From: Bromus sterilis
Lineage: Eukaryota > Streptophyta > Magnoliopsida > Poales > Poaceae
Reading direction: 5' to 3'
Length of the DNA: 64,000 nucleotides
Assembly (NCBI GenBank): GCA_950022295.1
Contig: OX465597.1
Span: 379,223,016-379,287,015 of the forward strand
Position 1 is the stretch's first letter, and every line of letters begins with the position of its first letter. The position numbers were made by a program, and so were the translations under genes. Under the pieces are notes generated by a model that did no database searches, was not told the origin of the DNA, and saw only the letters and a program-made list of their open reading frames with translations. Shown here in pieces: positions 23,200-35,141 of this stretch.

Positions 23200-23925
23200 G
23201 GCCAGTGATAGGCGCCGGTTGACCGGCGCTAGCTAGGCGTCGGTCAGACCGCAGCCGTCCGATCTTCGTGATTTAATGATTCAGATTTGCGCGTATCCCT
23301 TCGTTTTGACTGCAACATTTGCGGTAACTTTGCAACATTTGCGGTACATTTGCAACATTTTCGGTATATGGATGCAACATTTTTTATTTTTGGTGTTGTT
23401 TGCAGAAAAATAATTATGGTAACAAATTTTAATCGCTGGCGGTAGCATTTTTTACTATCGATTGCAACTTTTTTGGTATATGGATGCAACAAAAAATTAT
23501 TGTGTCCATTTTTTTTCACTGTTGCAACAAAAAATCTAATAAAAAATTACGTACCATATTTACCATCAATTCGTTGCAGCAAATTTAATCTACGCTTGTA
23601 GCTTTTTTTATAATGGTTGCAACAAAATTCGGGACCCATCATCACCGATCACACTTCATCTTTTTTGTTGTAGCAAAAATCATTAGTAACTTTTTCATAT
23701 CATGCTACCAAAAAAATGCACTTAGAACTAAAATACTATTAAATACATCCGTTTAGCAAAAAATAATATAAATCAATATAATAATATTTGTATAATAGTA
23801 GTACAGATAGTAGCATTTTATACTACGGTTGCAACATTTATCATATGTCAAATGCAGCAAAAGCGGGAAAGTTGGCACAAGTGGACCTGACGCTTTGGCC
23901 GGTCGGCTGGCCACCATCATTGGCC
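23200..23925. mobile_element. Mutator-like element, unit 2 copy
   Basis: Flanked by a perfect 9-bp 'tatgagaaa' at 23191-23199 and 23926-23934. It starts 'ggccagtgatagg' and ends 'accatcattggcc'. It is shorter than the unit 1 copy mainly because 'cgaccggtacgtac' is missing near the right end. Confidence 0.9.
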
Positions 23926-24366
23926 TATGAGAAAGGCCTAGGTACCCAAATAGCCCGCAAGTATGAATGCTTCTACCGTTGCCGACCCGCCATAGCGAAG
24001 CCCCTTTTTTAGCAGGTCCAACCCATAGCAAATAGCTTGCCAATTAAGACATTGATTTCCACTGAAAAATGTATCTTGAATATCCCCCTTTGGATAATAT
24101 TTAGCTTTCGGAACTTGCGAACACAAACTGTGTGGTCCAGGGATGAGATGGCAGGCTTGTCTGGACAATAGAGCCTGATTAAATGCCCTATAATCTTGAA
24201 AGCCAGCCCCTCCTTTACTCTTTAGTCGCAGCAAGTGATCCCAAGATTTCCAATGGATCTTTCTTTTGCCACTAGATGAACCCCAATAGAATTATCAAAC
24301 TAACGATGTAAGCTCATCACACACAGAAAAAGGAAGCTTAAAAACTACCATAACATATGTGGGCAA
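23926..24366 (-). pseudogene. LINE ORF2 segment, unit 2 copy
   Basis: Counterpart of 2225-2665, with the same frame at 24234-23938. Confidence 0.85.
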
Positions 24367-24369
24367 CGC

Positions 24370-25926
24370 CACTAATAGGAAAATCCCTTATAGTGGCGTC
24401 TTTTTTTTGCCTTTAGTGACGCATTATAGATGATCCACTAAAAATAAGCCATTAATAAGGGCTTAATAGTGGCGCATTTCAAATGCGCCACCCCTAAGAA
24501 TCTTAGGAGGGTGACGCATTTTGAATATGCGCCATTATTAAGTTTTTTTTGTTTTGAATCTGGATCTGGATCACAATTTTTTGCTCGTTTTTTTGAATGA
24601 TTTGTCCCGTTCATCTAGCCACTTTGTTTGCTCATTTTTATTCTCTGAATTATTTTTTCCGTTCATCTAGCCAATTTTGAATCTAAATTGGAGGATGGAG
24701 GAGAGTAGAGGAGAGGATGGAGGGAGCCAAGGAGGAAGGGAGGAAGAGGAGGAGGAGCCATGGAGGGGGGAGGGGAGGAGGAGGAAGAAGACCCGTGGAG
24801 GAGGGGGAACCTTGGAGGAGGAGGTGGAGCCATGGAGGAGGGGAGGAGGAAGAAGAAGACTCATGGAGGAGGGGGAACCTTGGAGTAGGAGGAGCCATGG
24901 AGGAGGGGAGGATGAGGAGGAGGAGCAGCCTTGGAGCCATGGAGGAGGGGAGGAGGAGGAGGGCGCCATGGAGAAGGTGGAGAGGAGGACGAGATGGTAG
25001 AGTAGAGGAGGATAAGAATGAAGAGGTAAGGAGGAGAAGGAGGCCGGCCGGGTTATATATACTCTTATTAGTAGCGCATATAGCAAAATGCGCTTTCCTT
25101 AAAACCTTAGGGGTGGCGCACCTAGCAAAATGCACCACTAATAAGTTTTGAAAAAAATTCAATTTTTTTGGCCTCTAGATCTTAAAAGCATGATAACTTT
25201 TTTTCCTGTTAGGTTTTTGAGGATTCTAAAATCTTCAACGGGGATCCCCCTGTTGAATTCGGAAGTAACTTTTCAAGTAAATGATTTTTCATATAAAAAA
25301 CTTTTTCATCGGAGTTCATATGCAAAAGTTATGCCCATTTTACAAATTCTCGAGAGATTTAAAAAAAATCCGAAATTCGTGTTTGTAAATTATCCTAACA
25401 ACTAGACCACATATCACATGGGAAACTTATTTTATTTTATTTTATTGACATTTCTATCATTTTCTTTTATTATTTTTTAAACTGAAAAGGCGGTCCAAGA
25501 GGGGGGTGTGCATTTGTGTGTTGGATATTTTCCCCTCACATGTTTAGGTTAGTAGTGGCGCATATGCAAGTTCCGCCACTAATAAGTCCTTATGGATGGC
25601 GCATTTCAAAATGCGTAACTAATAATTCCTTAGAGGTAGCGCATTTTCAAAATGCGCCACCCATAAGCTCTTATTAATGACGCATTTTGCAAAATGCGCC
25701 ACCCCTAAGATTCTTAAGGGTGGCGCATTTTTCAAAATGCGCCATGAATAAGCAATCCAGACTGACCCATTCTTAGGAATGACGCACTGCTAAAAAATGC
25801 GCCACGAATAAGAGCTTATAAGTGGCGCATTTTGAACCAGTGCGCCACCCCTTACAATTAGTGGCGCATTACATAAAAAATGCGTCACTAATAAGGATTC
25901 CATGTATAGCCTTTTTTCTAGTAGTG
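24370..25926. mobile_element. CACTA element, unit 2 copy
   Basis: CACTA ends at both termini and 'cgc' target duplications at 24367-24369 and 25927-25929. It is 35 bp shorter than the unit 1 copy, chiefly through loss of repeat blocks in the purine-rich tract (24690-25010). Confidence 0.93.
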
Positions 25927-25929
25927 CGC

Positions 25930-26537
25930 CTACGTGAATGATTTTATAAGTATCTCACGTCCAGGCTAGGCTAATTACCCATATCCCAACTGTACTAGTC
26001 TCTTTGTTAGCCTTGTTTGCAAGCTTTGGAATTTCCCCTTTGACATACGACCATCGGGCATTGTCAAACCGAGGTACTTATCTTTGAACAAGGGTTGTGT
26101 GATGTGGAGGATCTTCCTAACATCATCTTGATCAACAGCCGAACAAGAATCTCCAAAAAACACCGAGCATTTACTGTAGTTAAGAAGTTGGCCTGTAGTC
26201 GTGCCATAAAGATCAAGAATCCCCTTTACACTAGACGCCTGTTCAAGTGAAGCCTTGAAAAAACAGCATAGTATCACTGTGAGATTCCGGGAGCATGCCT
26301 ACAAATCTTGAGGGGATTAATAGCACCAGAGTTTACTTTATGCTTCAATATTGCAGAGAGACCATCAGCCACAAATAGGAACTGAAAGGGTGATAAGGGG
26401 TCACCTTGCCTCAAACCTCTCGAGGGGGCAAAAGAATCCAGGAGGGTTCCATTCAATTTAACAGAATATCTCACCGACGTGCCCCATGTCATAATCCAGT
26501 CGATCCATTTGGAAGAGAAACCCAACCTTTGCATCCT
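25930..26537 (-). pseudogene. LINE reverse transcriptase fragment, unit 2, with 5' truncation point
   Basis: Counterpart of 4264-4870, here without the copia insertion. The homology to LINE ORF2 ends near 26537 and an in-frame stop lies just upstream of the 'MQRLGFSSKW' segment, so the LINE was 5'-truncated on insertion or shortly after. Confidence 0.85.
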
Positions 26538-27800
26538 TTGCTACAAGAATTTTTATAAGGAGGGGTCCTACACAGGTCTAGCGAATGGAAGAGAATATGA
26601 ACTAGCCTGTAATGCTCTCCCATCTGAATCCTGACGTGTAATTACATATTTTTCTCTCTGAAGTCTGTTGTAAATAGCTTTTTCCAGGTACATTTTGAAA
26701 ATACCAATAAAATAATATAGGCTAGCTTTTGTCCACCATAGTTCTCTTAAAAAGTTAATCATATGCACTACTCATTTCCATGATCCAAGAACCACGGCCA
26801 GAAAATGTGCTAAAAATTAGAAGAGTGGCGATGTACTCTATTTAGCGATAACTTAATTGAATCCACAAAGTAGCATGTCGTGCAGGAAATGTACGAATCT
26901 TAGAAGGTCAATGTGTCCAACGACTTGCAATGATCAGACTCGATCAGATATCCGTACAATTCAATGTCTCGTGCTCTATCCCTCCTATGGAGATTCGAGG
27001 CGTTTTCGGTTTGACTGGTAGATGGCGTCGAATCGATGGCTCAACTTTAGCGTAGGATATTTTTTCTTGAAATTATTTTTTTGTGAACAAAGGCCTCCTT
27101 GTCACTAGAAGGACCCGCAACTTACAAAAGTTGGGCTCTCCATAGTTGAAACCAATGGTTGCTTTCTGTACCCTAAAAAGGTACCGTAGTTGCTTTCTGG
27201 AGTTATTACTTTCTTGTAAAGAAAATTGTGCACGTACACAGAATTGTATAGTGATATGGAGTCGCCCGCATTTTGTATTTTGTCTTTCCCTTTTAGTTGG
27301 CAAAATCGGATCGCCCTTGACGGCGAATCAACGCGAGAGAGCATGTGTTGCGCAGTTTCGATGTTATGCGTGAAGTGCATGAACAACTATGGGCTCAAAA
27401 CATTTTACCACTTTATATTTCTCACAAACACCCCACCCCCTCTCTTTTACGTATTGATTATCTCTTTCTCTCATTTCTGATTATTTATCCGTGCCTTTTT
27501 TTTTCACACCATTATTTGTAAAACCGTCTCTACTGCCGCACGCATCAGCGGACCTTTTTCTTAGGGGACGCAGCACCAGCGGACCTGATAATATATGTGG
27601 CTGACTAGGCCGTGTGGCCCGTCCAGCTTTTTTAATGAAAATAGAAAACTACAGAATGGCCTAGCCCAAGAATACACAACACACCACACAAGACCTGAAT
27701 TTAGCTCGGGCCGCCCAGATTTCTATTTGTAGCCCCGCTGCTGGCCCCACCTGTATTGTGTTACTACCAAATATATCATGTTTATTTTGGCAAGTTGGTA
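26538..27800. other. Intergenic sequence upstream of gene copy 2
   Basis: Counterpart of 14190-15448. I see no gene in it. Confidence 0.6.
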
Positions 27801-27877
27801 CTACCTCTGTCCAATAATATAGTATCGTTTTTTGAACTAGACTAGCTTAAAAAACGTTACTACATTATGAGACGGAG
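27801..27877. mobile_element. Stowaway-type MITE, unit 2 copy
   Basis: Flanked by 'ta' at 27799-27800 and 27878-27879; starts 'ctacctctgtcc' and ends 'gagacggag'. Confidence 0.85.
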
Positions 27878-27906
27878 TAAGTGCCAATAAAATCTAATTA
27901 AATTAA

Positions 27907-28019
27907 AATATTTTGTGAGATCCCTACCAAAGAAAATTAATATTTTGTGAGATCCCTACCAAAGAAAAATAATATTTTGTGAGATCCCTACCAAAGAAAT
28001 ATAATGTTTTGTGAGATCT
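27907..28019. repeat. 32-bp minisatellite, unit 2 copy
   Basis: Same unit and copy number as at 15555-15667. Confidence 0.95.
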
Positions 28020-28896
28020 CCCATTAACATATCCATATCCCCCATACAACATGAACGAAAAAAAAAACAAGACTCAGTTGAGTACGGTGTTTCTGTAAGG
28101 TCCTGCATCAAACCTACCCGGACACGCCCGAACATTGTTTGAATTCTCCCACAAAGCGAAAGCAAAACTGAAGAAAAAAAATGCTCTTACGTTCATCGCT
28201 GCATTTTTAACAAGGAGGACCGTCAGCAGTATCTCAACTCTGACACGACAAAGTGACCATTCTGTTTCAGTTGCCAACAAAGCACGAACAACAATATGAC
28301 AGTACTTCTAAAGAGGTGTATACTAAACCTAAAAAAAAAAGGTCTATTCTAGTATGGTAGTACAACATGTCCAACCAGTTCGTACGTGCTACACAAAAAT
28401 ACGTAGTACAGTCTACATATTTGATCTAATCGAAACGACAAAGTAGCGTGTCGTGCAGGAATTGTATGGATCACAGAATGCCATTGTGTCCAGCAGTGAT
28501 AAGGATCGACGGCTCAGCTTCAGCGTTGTGTGTGTGTGTGCGCATCCGACGGGCTACAGCTGCAGGGGTGGACTCACTGTCCACAGCTCACGCCAGCGAT
28601 TGCCCTTTCTGCAATTATGACTGTACTTTCTCGCAGGGGCCAGGTGGCGCACGTACTACTCCGAAATTTGCAGCGCGCGTTATTTTTCGCTCCCAAAAAT
28701 ATCATGCTGTTTTTGGGTGCTAATCAAAATCAAATCTCGTTAGCATCTAAAAAATCATTAGGATATTTTCTAAGATCTTATCCAATTAAAGCGTTTATTA
28801 CGTCCCCGTGGCATCACGAAAGGAGAAAAAACCCCTAAACGGAATTCGTCAACTCGACTGGCCCACCGCACGCCCAGCCCAGGCGAGGACCCGAGG

Positions 28897-28906
28897 CTAT
28901 AAATAC
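28897..28906 (+). promoter_or_regulatory. TATA box of the oxygenase-like gene, unit 2
   Basis: 'ctataaatac', 102 bases before the ATG as in copy 1. The flanking leader is unchanged. Confidence 0.75.
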
Positions 28907-29007
28907 CGCCTGCACGCACACGCTCAGAGCACCAACCTGCACTCCCAACACTCCCACCCACACACACCAGTCTCCGGCCGTCTCCCCTCCACCTCCACCG
29001 GACTCCA

Positions 29008-31088
29008 ATGGCCGCCTCCCCCAACTCCCCCTCCATCGCCTTCGGTTCCATCCCAGCCACACCTCGCTCCACCCCCATGGTCGACTCCCCCAACTCCCCA
29101 TCCCTTGTCTTCGGTTCCTTTCCTGAAGTTATCTCCGACGAAACCATGTCCCCCGTCGCTCCCCCGCCCACGCCTTCCGACCACAAGCCGCTCGCCGCCG
29201 ACAAAGACACGCTCTTCACTTTGCTAGACCAAGCCATCCTCTCCTCCTCGTCAGCTCCCACCCTTCGCTTAGGCACCACCTCCCTCATCAAAACCCGTCC
29301 GCCCGCGCCGCCGGTCCCGGTTGTCTCTCTTGAATCCCCTGACATTGACGCCCTCCGCGCCGCCGCTGCCGAGGTGGGCTACTTCCACCTCGCCGGACAT
29401 GGCATCCCTTCCCAGCTGCCTTCCTCTGCCCTTGCTGAGCTATCTCGCATCGACGCGCCTGCGCTGCTCGCTTCCACTATTTCTGCGCTGCTGGGGTTCT
29501 CTGTTGGGGATGAAAAGCCTGACGGCGGCGTTGAACCCGTTATGGTGTTCGACGTCGACGATGGGGGTATGGACGCGTTCCCGGCGGCGGCCGAGTACGC
29601 GCGGATGATGAGGGGCTTGGGTTTGAAGGTGGTGGAGCTGCTTTATGGGTGCCCCGGGGTGTGTTTCGGAGAGGAACCGTTCGCGGAGCGGGTGAGGAAC
29701 GCCAAGTGCCTGGCTTGGGTCTCCAAGGTGGGCTCCGGCGAGCCGGAGGAGCCTCCGGCCGCCGGGCACGCAAAGGCATACCCGTACGTCGTGGGACTCC
29801 ATTGCCAGTGGGAGCAGAAGGCCAGTGCGTCCAGCTGGGTGATGGACGACAGCGGCGAGTGGAAGGCCGTAGGAGGGAGCGATGGAGCGCTGCTGGTCAC
29901 CATCGGTGACATTGCTCAGGTATGGCTTGTTGTGAATCCAAGATTGACTTAGTTTTCTTTCATGGCGAAATGTATTGACTGTGTTTAATTGCTCGTTCCA
30001 TCTGATGATAGATAGCATTAGTATATATTTCAATGTTTCTAAAAAAAGGATAACATTAGTCTATAGATATGTGCAGGCTCCTACAATTGTTCATTACATC
30101 TATTTTTTAGTCTATTGCTCATTCCATCTGCAATGTGTAACAAGGGTATGTTTGGGTTGAGCCCATTTGGCACTACCAAAATTTTAGCATGACCAAAATT
30201 TTGATATGACAGCATGCTTGAATGTTGTGCCTAGCTAGTACTTGCAAAAAGTTGGAAAATTGCTGGTCTCCATATCCAAATGATCTACGTGCATGCATAT
30301 TGGCGCGCAACTTGGTCGCCGAATTATTGGCGAACGATTTGTCCGCCGTCATTTTTCCCGCGCGCTGGTCAAAATTAGGTGGAGTTATGCAACGGTCGGG
30401 GTGGCGAAACAAAATCGAAGCCTAAAATGGAAACTTTTAAATGTCAATTAAAAAATACATATATCTTATTTTGCTTGATACAATGCTTGTGCCAGCTATT
30501 TCATTGTTATTAATGTGATTATGTACTGTACCAAAGAATGACAATTGAATTGGTATTAAATGACTTTCCAAAGAAAATATGATTTTATTTGGTAGTAGCC
30601 AAGAAGATATGGGATTCTAAGTAGTTTTTGCATCACCTACTCAACCTGAAGAGTCATCTAATTAAGCCTACTCAATGATTGGTCACCACTAGGTTGAAAA
30701 TCATATACTAGAAAAATTCTCATATTTTGAAAACACAAAATAGAGTGATCATCATATTATTTTTGCTGGAAAGTGACTTTTAATCAATCTTTATGCAATA
30801 TCAGTGACACTCATTCTGATGTCGTGCTTGTTTTGTGATGTGTTTCAGGTGTGGAGCAATGGCAAGCTGAAGAAGGTGAGAGGGGTGCCTCGCCCCACTT
30901 CAGTCCCCAGCGGCGACCGCAACGCCGGGGAGCCAGCAGGCCGCCTGTCCATCACCGTGCTGATCACACTACCCGTGGACACTGTCGTCTCGCCGCTTCT
31001 GCCGCGGTCCGATGCTGGTGAAGATGGTGAAGAGGAGTACCATGAGCTGCTTCAGTTCAAACATCCGCTTGCCCAGTACCGGATATGA
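29008..31088 (+). CDS. 2OG-Fe(II) oxygenase-fold protein lacking metal ligands, copy 2
   Basis: Exons 29008-29919 and 30849-31088, same gt...ag intron and phase, 383 residues. Compared with copy 1 I count 9 amino-acid changes (near residues 66, 68, 83, 171, 194, 282, and three in the exon-2 tail) and about 11 silent changes over 1152 coding bases, with no stop or indel. The changes avoid the fold-defining strands, the H265-C-Q267 triplet, the Gly316 site and the RLS motif. Neutral drift should give about three replacement changes per silent one, so the protein appears constrained after duplication. Promoter, leader and intron are nearly identical, so the two genes probably began with the same regulation. 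The acidic tail has lost some charge (Asp to Gly, Glu to Lys). Confidence 0.87.
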
Positions 31089-31742
31089 TGAAGTTTTCTC
31101 TTTGACGGGACTAAGATATGATGGAGTTCTTTTGTGATTGCTCTCTAGCTCTGGATTTTGGTTAACCATGTTCGATTCGTTATAGCTGGACCACAGATGT
31201 CATGTGGTTGTTCGTTCTGTAGTGACTTCGTTTGCTGGTGTTTGATCGCGTTGGCTTTGTTATCTTAGAATTTTTGTGTTGGTCTGAATAAACTTGGTTA
31301 AACCTTTTATTATCAAATATAGTTATGCATGGTTTGTTTTTATCAAATAAAAGTATTGAGCAAGTATTATTTTCCTTGTGTTTGCAGGCGAATTAACTCT
31401 GTTTTTGTAGATGGAATTGGAAGAATTTTTTTCATTTAAAAGTGGGAGTCTCTAATTCATTTTATTTTTTTACACTGATAACAATACGAAAAGCTTCTAA
31501 TGTGCTGAATTAAAACAGATAGAAGACTCAGGACAAGCCTTAGAATAGAAATCTACAAGGAATTGAAATATATGAAGCATAAAGAGCAAGTATTTGAGAG
31601 GCTCCACGAAAAAGCAAAAGCAAATCTTCCTTGTTTCCTCCCAACCAAGAAACAATGCTCTAAAAGACTAAAACCCTTAAAGTTGAAATTATTACTCTCA
31701 GGTCAAATATTCCAGCTCATAATACAATTTCATCAAATAATA

Positions 31743-32263
31743 AAGGTCGAGAGAAAGTAGCCTTTGGTTTGCTCGATTGCATAAATCCGCAAAATATTCG
31801 GAGACCATTAGATATTATATTTAGACTAAAAATTGTTGTTGAATGTAAATAAAAAATAAATGCTCAAGGATCTCTTCTGAAGCAATGTAATTGATAGCAT
31901 AGCTAATATAATATAAAAGATAAAAAATGTGAATCCGACTAATCTCCACCGTCACTCTATAAATCAACGACTTAGATTATATTAGATATGCTACAAGGAG
32001 TTAATAAGGTTGAGAGAAAGTAGCCTTGGTTTTCTCGATTACATGAATCCGCAACGTATTCGGAGACCATTGGATATTAACATTAGACCAACAATTGTTG
32101 TTAAATGTAAATAAAAAAGTAAATTCGCAAGGATCTCTTCTGAAGTAATGTAATTAATAGCATACCCAATATAATATAAAAAGATAAAAAATGGAGACCC
32201 AACTAATCTCAGCCATCAGAGACCCTATCAATCAACGACTTAGATTGCTCCAATATTAAGCAC
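31743..32263. repeat. 264-bp tandem repeat, unit 2 copy
   Basis: Two copies starting at 31743 and 32006, matching 19387-19905. Confidence 0.85.
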
Positions 32264-32317
32264 CCAAAATATTTAGTGTGAAATTGATAACGCACATAAT
32301 ATAAACGTTAGCATTAA

Positions 32318-32600
32318 GACTGGTCACAATGGGGAGTAACTTAGACTAGTAACATACACGGATTTCGAGTCTATGTTACTACCTCCACAATGGGTAGTAA
32401 CATATATGTAGTGTCATATAAGACTTCATTTATTAGATTATAGACTCATATTGTCTTGCTTTGTGTGATGTTACTCAAAGAGCTAGTTACTAGCTAAGTT
32501 ACTACAAACATCTCTCTCCTCATTAACTCATTGCCACATAAGCAAAATTGCTGAGTTGGACTCTATGTTACTGCTAAGTTACTGCCCATTGGGGCCAGCC
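32318..32600. mobile_element. Tourist-like MITE present only in unit 2
   Basis: 283 bp with inverted ends 'gactggtcacaatgggga' and, on the complementary strand, 'ggctggccccaatgggca'. The left flank is 'taa' (32315-32317) and the right flank 'tag' (32601-32603). Unit 1 reads 'gcattaattgac' at the same place without the insert, so the target was probably 'taa' with one later change. That size and sequence fit PIF/Harbinger-related Tourist elements. Confidence 0.75.
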
Positions 32601-33606
32601 TAGTTGACTACTTGACATTGCACATACTAACCAGGCCAGGGTTGATCCGTCCACTATGTGGTTGAAATAGCTCTTGAATTTGTTATGGCAATATTCATAG
32701 ACGATGTAAGCATTATTTAAAGCTTAACGAAGTTACCCATGATGACATTTTGTTCAAAAAAATATCCATTTCGCATACATGATTACTGGTAGTTGATTTA
32801 TGATTCGCCAATCGACATAATTTTTAACCTAGGCAAAGTACTTCTGCCTATGAAAAGATTGGATAGAACCATTTATATAGTATAAAATCTAAGTATTGAG
32901 AAAATGAGAAGATTATTTTCCTTATGTTTGCTTGCAAATTAAGTCTGTTTTTTGTAGATGGAATTCGAAGCATTTCATTGAAAAGTGCTAAATTTATTTT
33001 ATTTTTGATACTGATAATAGTAGGAAAGGCTTCTACTGTGTTGCTGCATTAAAACAAATAGAAGAATTAGAACTTAGGACAAGCCTTATAAAATAAAGCT
33101 ACAAGGAGTTGACAATATATGAAATATAAAGAGCAAGTTCTTGAGAAGACCGGAAGGTAACAGCGGCAGCGAGAGACTGGATGTGAAGAAGCCTGCGTGT
33201 CGGGAGTTCAGTGAATTGCAGCAGTAGCCTTGGTAAGCGGGGTGACAATACAGGTGGACTGCATTTTTGGCGGTGCTCTTTGCGTACCGAGCCATGATTC
33301 TCAGGGTGAAAACTCAAGGTGTAGCCTTTATTGGTTGTACCTATCAATGGCCTTCCTGAAGGCATTGTTTTGAAAACTTTCTTCGGGTGAAAAACCAAGA
33401 TCTTTGATCGGGCGATGACAACGCTTGTGCATTTTTTTTCTTGAAGGTGTTGCTTTTGGAGAGCCTAGGGTGCAATACATCTCGTATTTTGAAAACACAG
33501 AGTAGAGTAATCATCATATTATTTTTGCTGGAAAGTGACTTTTAATCAATCCTTATGCAGTAGCAGTGTCATTTTGATGTCGTGCTTCTTTTGTGATGTC
33601 TTCTAG

Positions 33607-33786
33607 GTGTGGAGCAATGGCAAGCTGAAGAAGCTGAGAGGGGTAGCTCGCCCCACTTCTGCCCCCAGCGGCCACGGCAGCGCCGGGGAGCCAGCAGGCC
33701 GCCTCTCCATCACCGTGCTGATCACACTGCCCGTGGACACTGTCGTCTAGCCGTTGCTGCCGTCCGATGCTGGTGAATAGGAGTAA
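33607..33786 (+). pseudogene. Duplicate of exon 2, unit 2, with premature stop
   Basis: Acceptor 'gtcttctag' is kept, but codon 48 is TAG (33748-33750) where unit 1 has a Ser codon, removing the end of the jelly-roll strand. A Val to Leu change sits near the start. The copy is therefore more decayed than the unit 1 version. Confidence 0.82.
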
Positions 33787-34023
33787 CATGAGCAGCTTCA
33801 GTTCAAAGATCCGCTTGCCCAGTATCGGATATGATGAAGTTTTCTCTTTAACGGGACAAGGATATGATCATATGATGGAGTTCTTTGGTGATTGCTCTCT
33901 GGCTTTGGATTTTTGGTAGCCCTGTTCGATTCTTTATAGCTGGACCACAGATGTCATGTTGTTATTCATTCTATAGTGACTTCGTTTGTTCGTGTTTGAT
34001 CGCGTTGGATTTATTATCTTAAA

Positions 34024-34908
34024 GGGAAACGTTTGGGAACGGCCGTCGGGCCGGTCGCCTTCCTCACGCGCCCGCCTACGTGCGCAACGTAGCTCTCCTG
34101 TGCGAATGGATCTGCCGCCTTCCAGCGTTTCAGCCCCCGCCGTTGGCCCCCGCGCCCTACCGCAAGCATCAAATCCTCCATGGCCATGACTCGAGGAGCT
34201 CGTCGCCGTGCTTCCGGGACCTTGCCGGCGTCCTCTCTCTATTCAGATTCGACGCCTCCCCGGCTAGCCGCGCCCGTCCCTTTCCTCCTCCGACAAGCCC
34301 GCACCTTCCCGTGCCCCCACGTCGCCGGCCATGGCCGCCATGGCCATGAGCAGCCCCGTGCACTACCATTTTTTTTTCTACAACCGTATCATAATTTTTC
34401 TACAACCATATCATATTTTTTCTACAAAGAAATAAACTGGTATTTTTTCTACAACGCACAATGACAGAGAATATTTCAGTATGTAATGTTGAAACCAGTG
34501 AACCATTTTGTTTCTACTGTTTTATATTTTTGTTACTACCGATCATGATTTTTGCTATATCACCACTCCGGAGCTATGACATCGAGGACGGCGACGATGA
34601 CTTTTGTTGCAACTGTTGTTTTTTCTGCTACAACCGATGTATGTTTTTGCTACTACCGTTGTATGTTTTTGTTACGCAGAATGTTGCAATCGATTAAAAT
34701 TTGCTATCACCAAGTGATGGTAAATATTGTATGCAAGAAAGATATCACAATTTTTGTTGCAATGATGCTAAAATTAAAAAAAATACACATAAATATAAAA
34801 AAAAAATTGTTGCAACCGGTATTTTTTTACTACAACTGTATTGTTTTCTGCTGCATGCGACCGACCGGACGAAATTTCAGCCGGTCGACCGACGCAGAGA
34901 AGTGGCCA
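34024..34908. mobile_element. Complete non-autonomous Mutator-like element, 885 bp
   Basis: It interrupts the 3' flank of the duplicated exon: flanks are 'tatcttaaa' (34015-34023) and 'aatcttaaa' (34908-34916), 8 of 9 identical, and the uninterrupted sequence is seen at 18903-18925. The inverted ends share 'cggtcgacc'/'cggccgacc', 'gaaatttcg'/'agatttcgg' and 'ccggtcg'. The left part is GC-rich; the right part is AT-rich with iterated 'tttttctacaaccgt' words. No transposase. The sequence after 34233 is the part missing at the unit 1/unit 2 junction. Confidence 0.82.
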
Positions 34909-35141
34909 ATCTTAAACTTTTGGTGTTGGTCAGAATAAATTTGGTTGAACCGTTTATTATCAAATATAATTATGGTTTGTTTTTATCAAAATAAATTATT
35001 GAGCAACTCAGAAGATTGTTTTCCATGTGTTTTCTGGTGAATTAACTCTATTTTTTTGTAAATGGAATTGGAAGCATTTTTTATTTAAAAGTGGGAGTCT
35101 CTAATTCATTTTATTTTTTGACACTGACAACAGTACGAAAG
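34909..35141. other. Further copy of the gene's 3' flank
   Basis: 'cttttggtgttggtcagaa' through 'cagtacgaaag' matches 18915-19145 downstream of exon 2. It is the continuation of the 3' flank of the duplicated exon at 33607, split by the Mutator-like element, and ends where the CACTA fragment starts. Confidence 0.8.

Larger units (their letters stand above)
21605..34233. repeat. Tandem segmental duplication, unit 2 (about 12.6 kb)
   Basis: Direct repeat of unit 1. Homology to the end of unit 1 persists through 'gccggcgtcc' and breaks at about 34233, where the complete Mutator-like element continues into sequence absent from unit 1. This places both breakpoints of the duplication: one inside that element, one at the 5' edge of the retained LINE fragment. 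Unit 2 has the empty site for the copia element of unit 1 and has its own MITE at 32318-32600. Confidence 0.93.
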
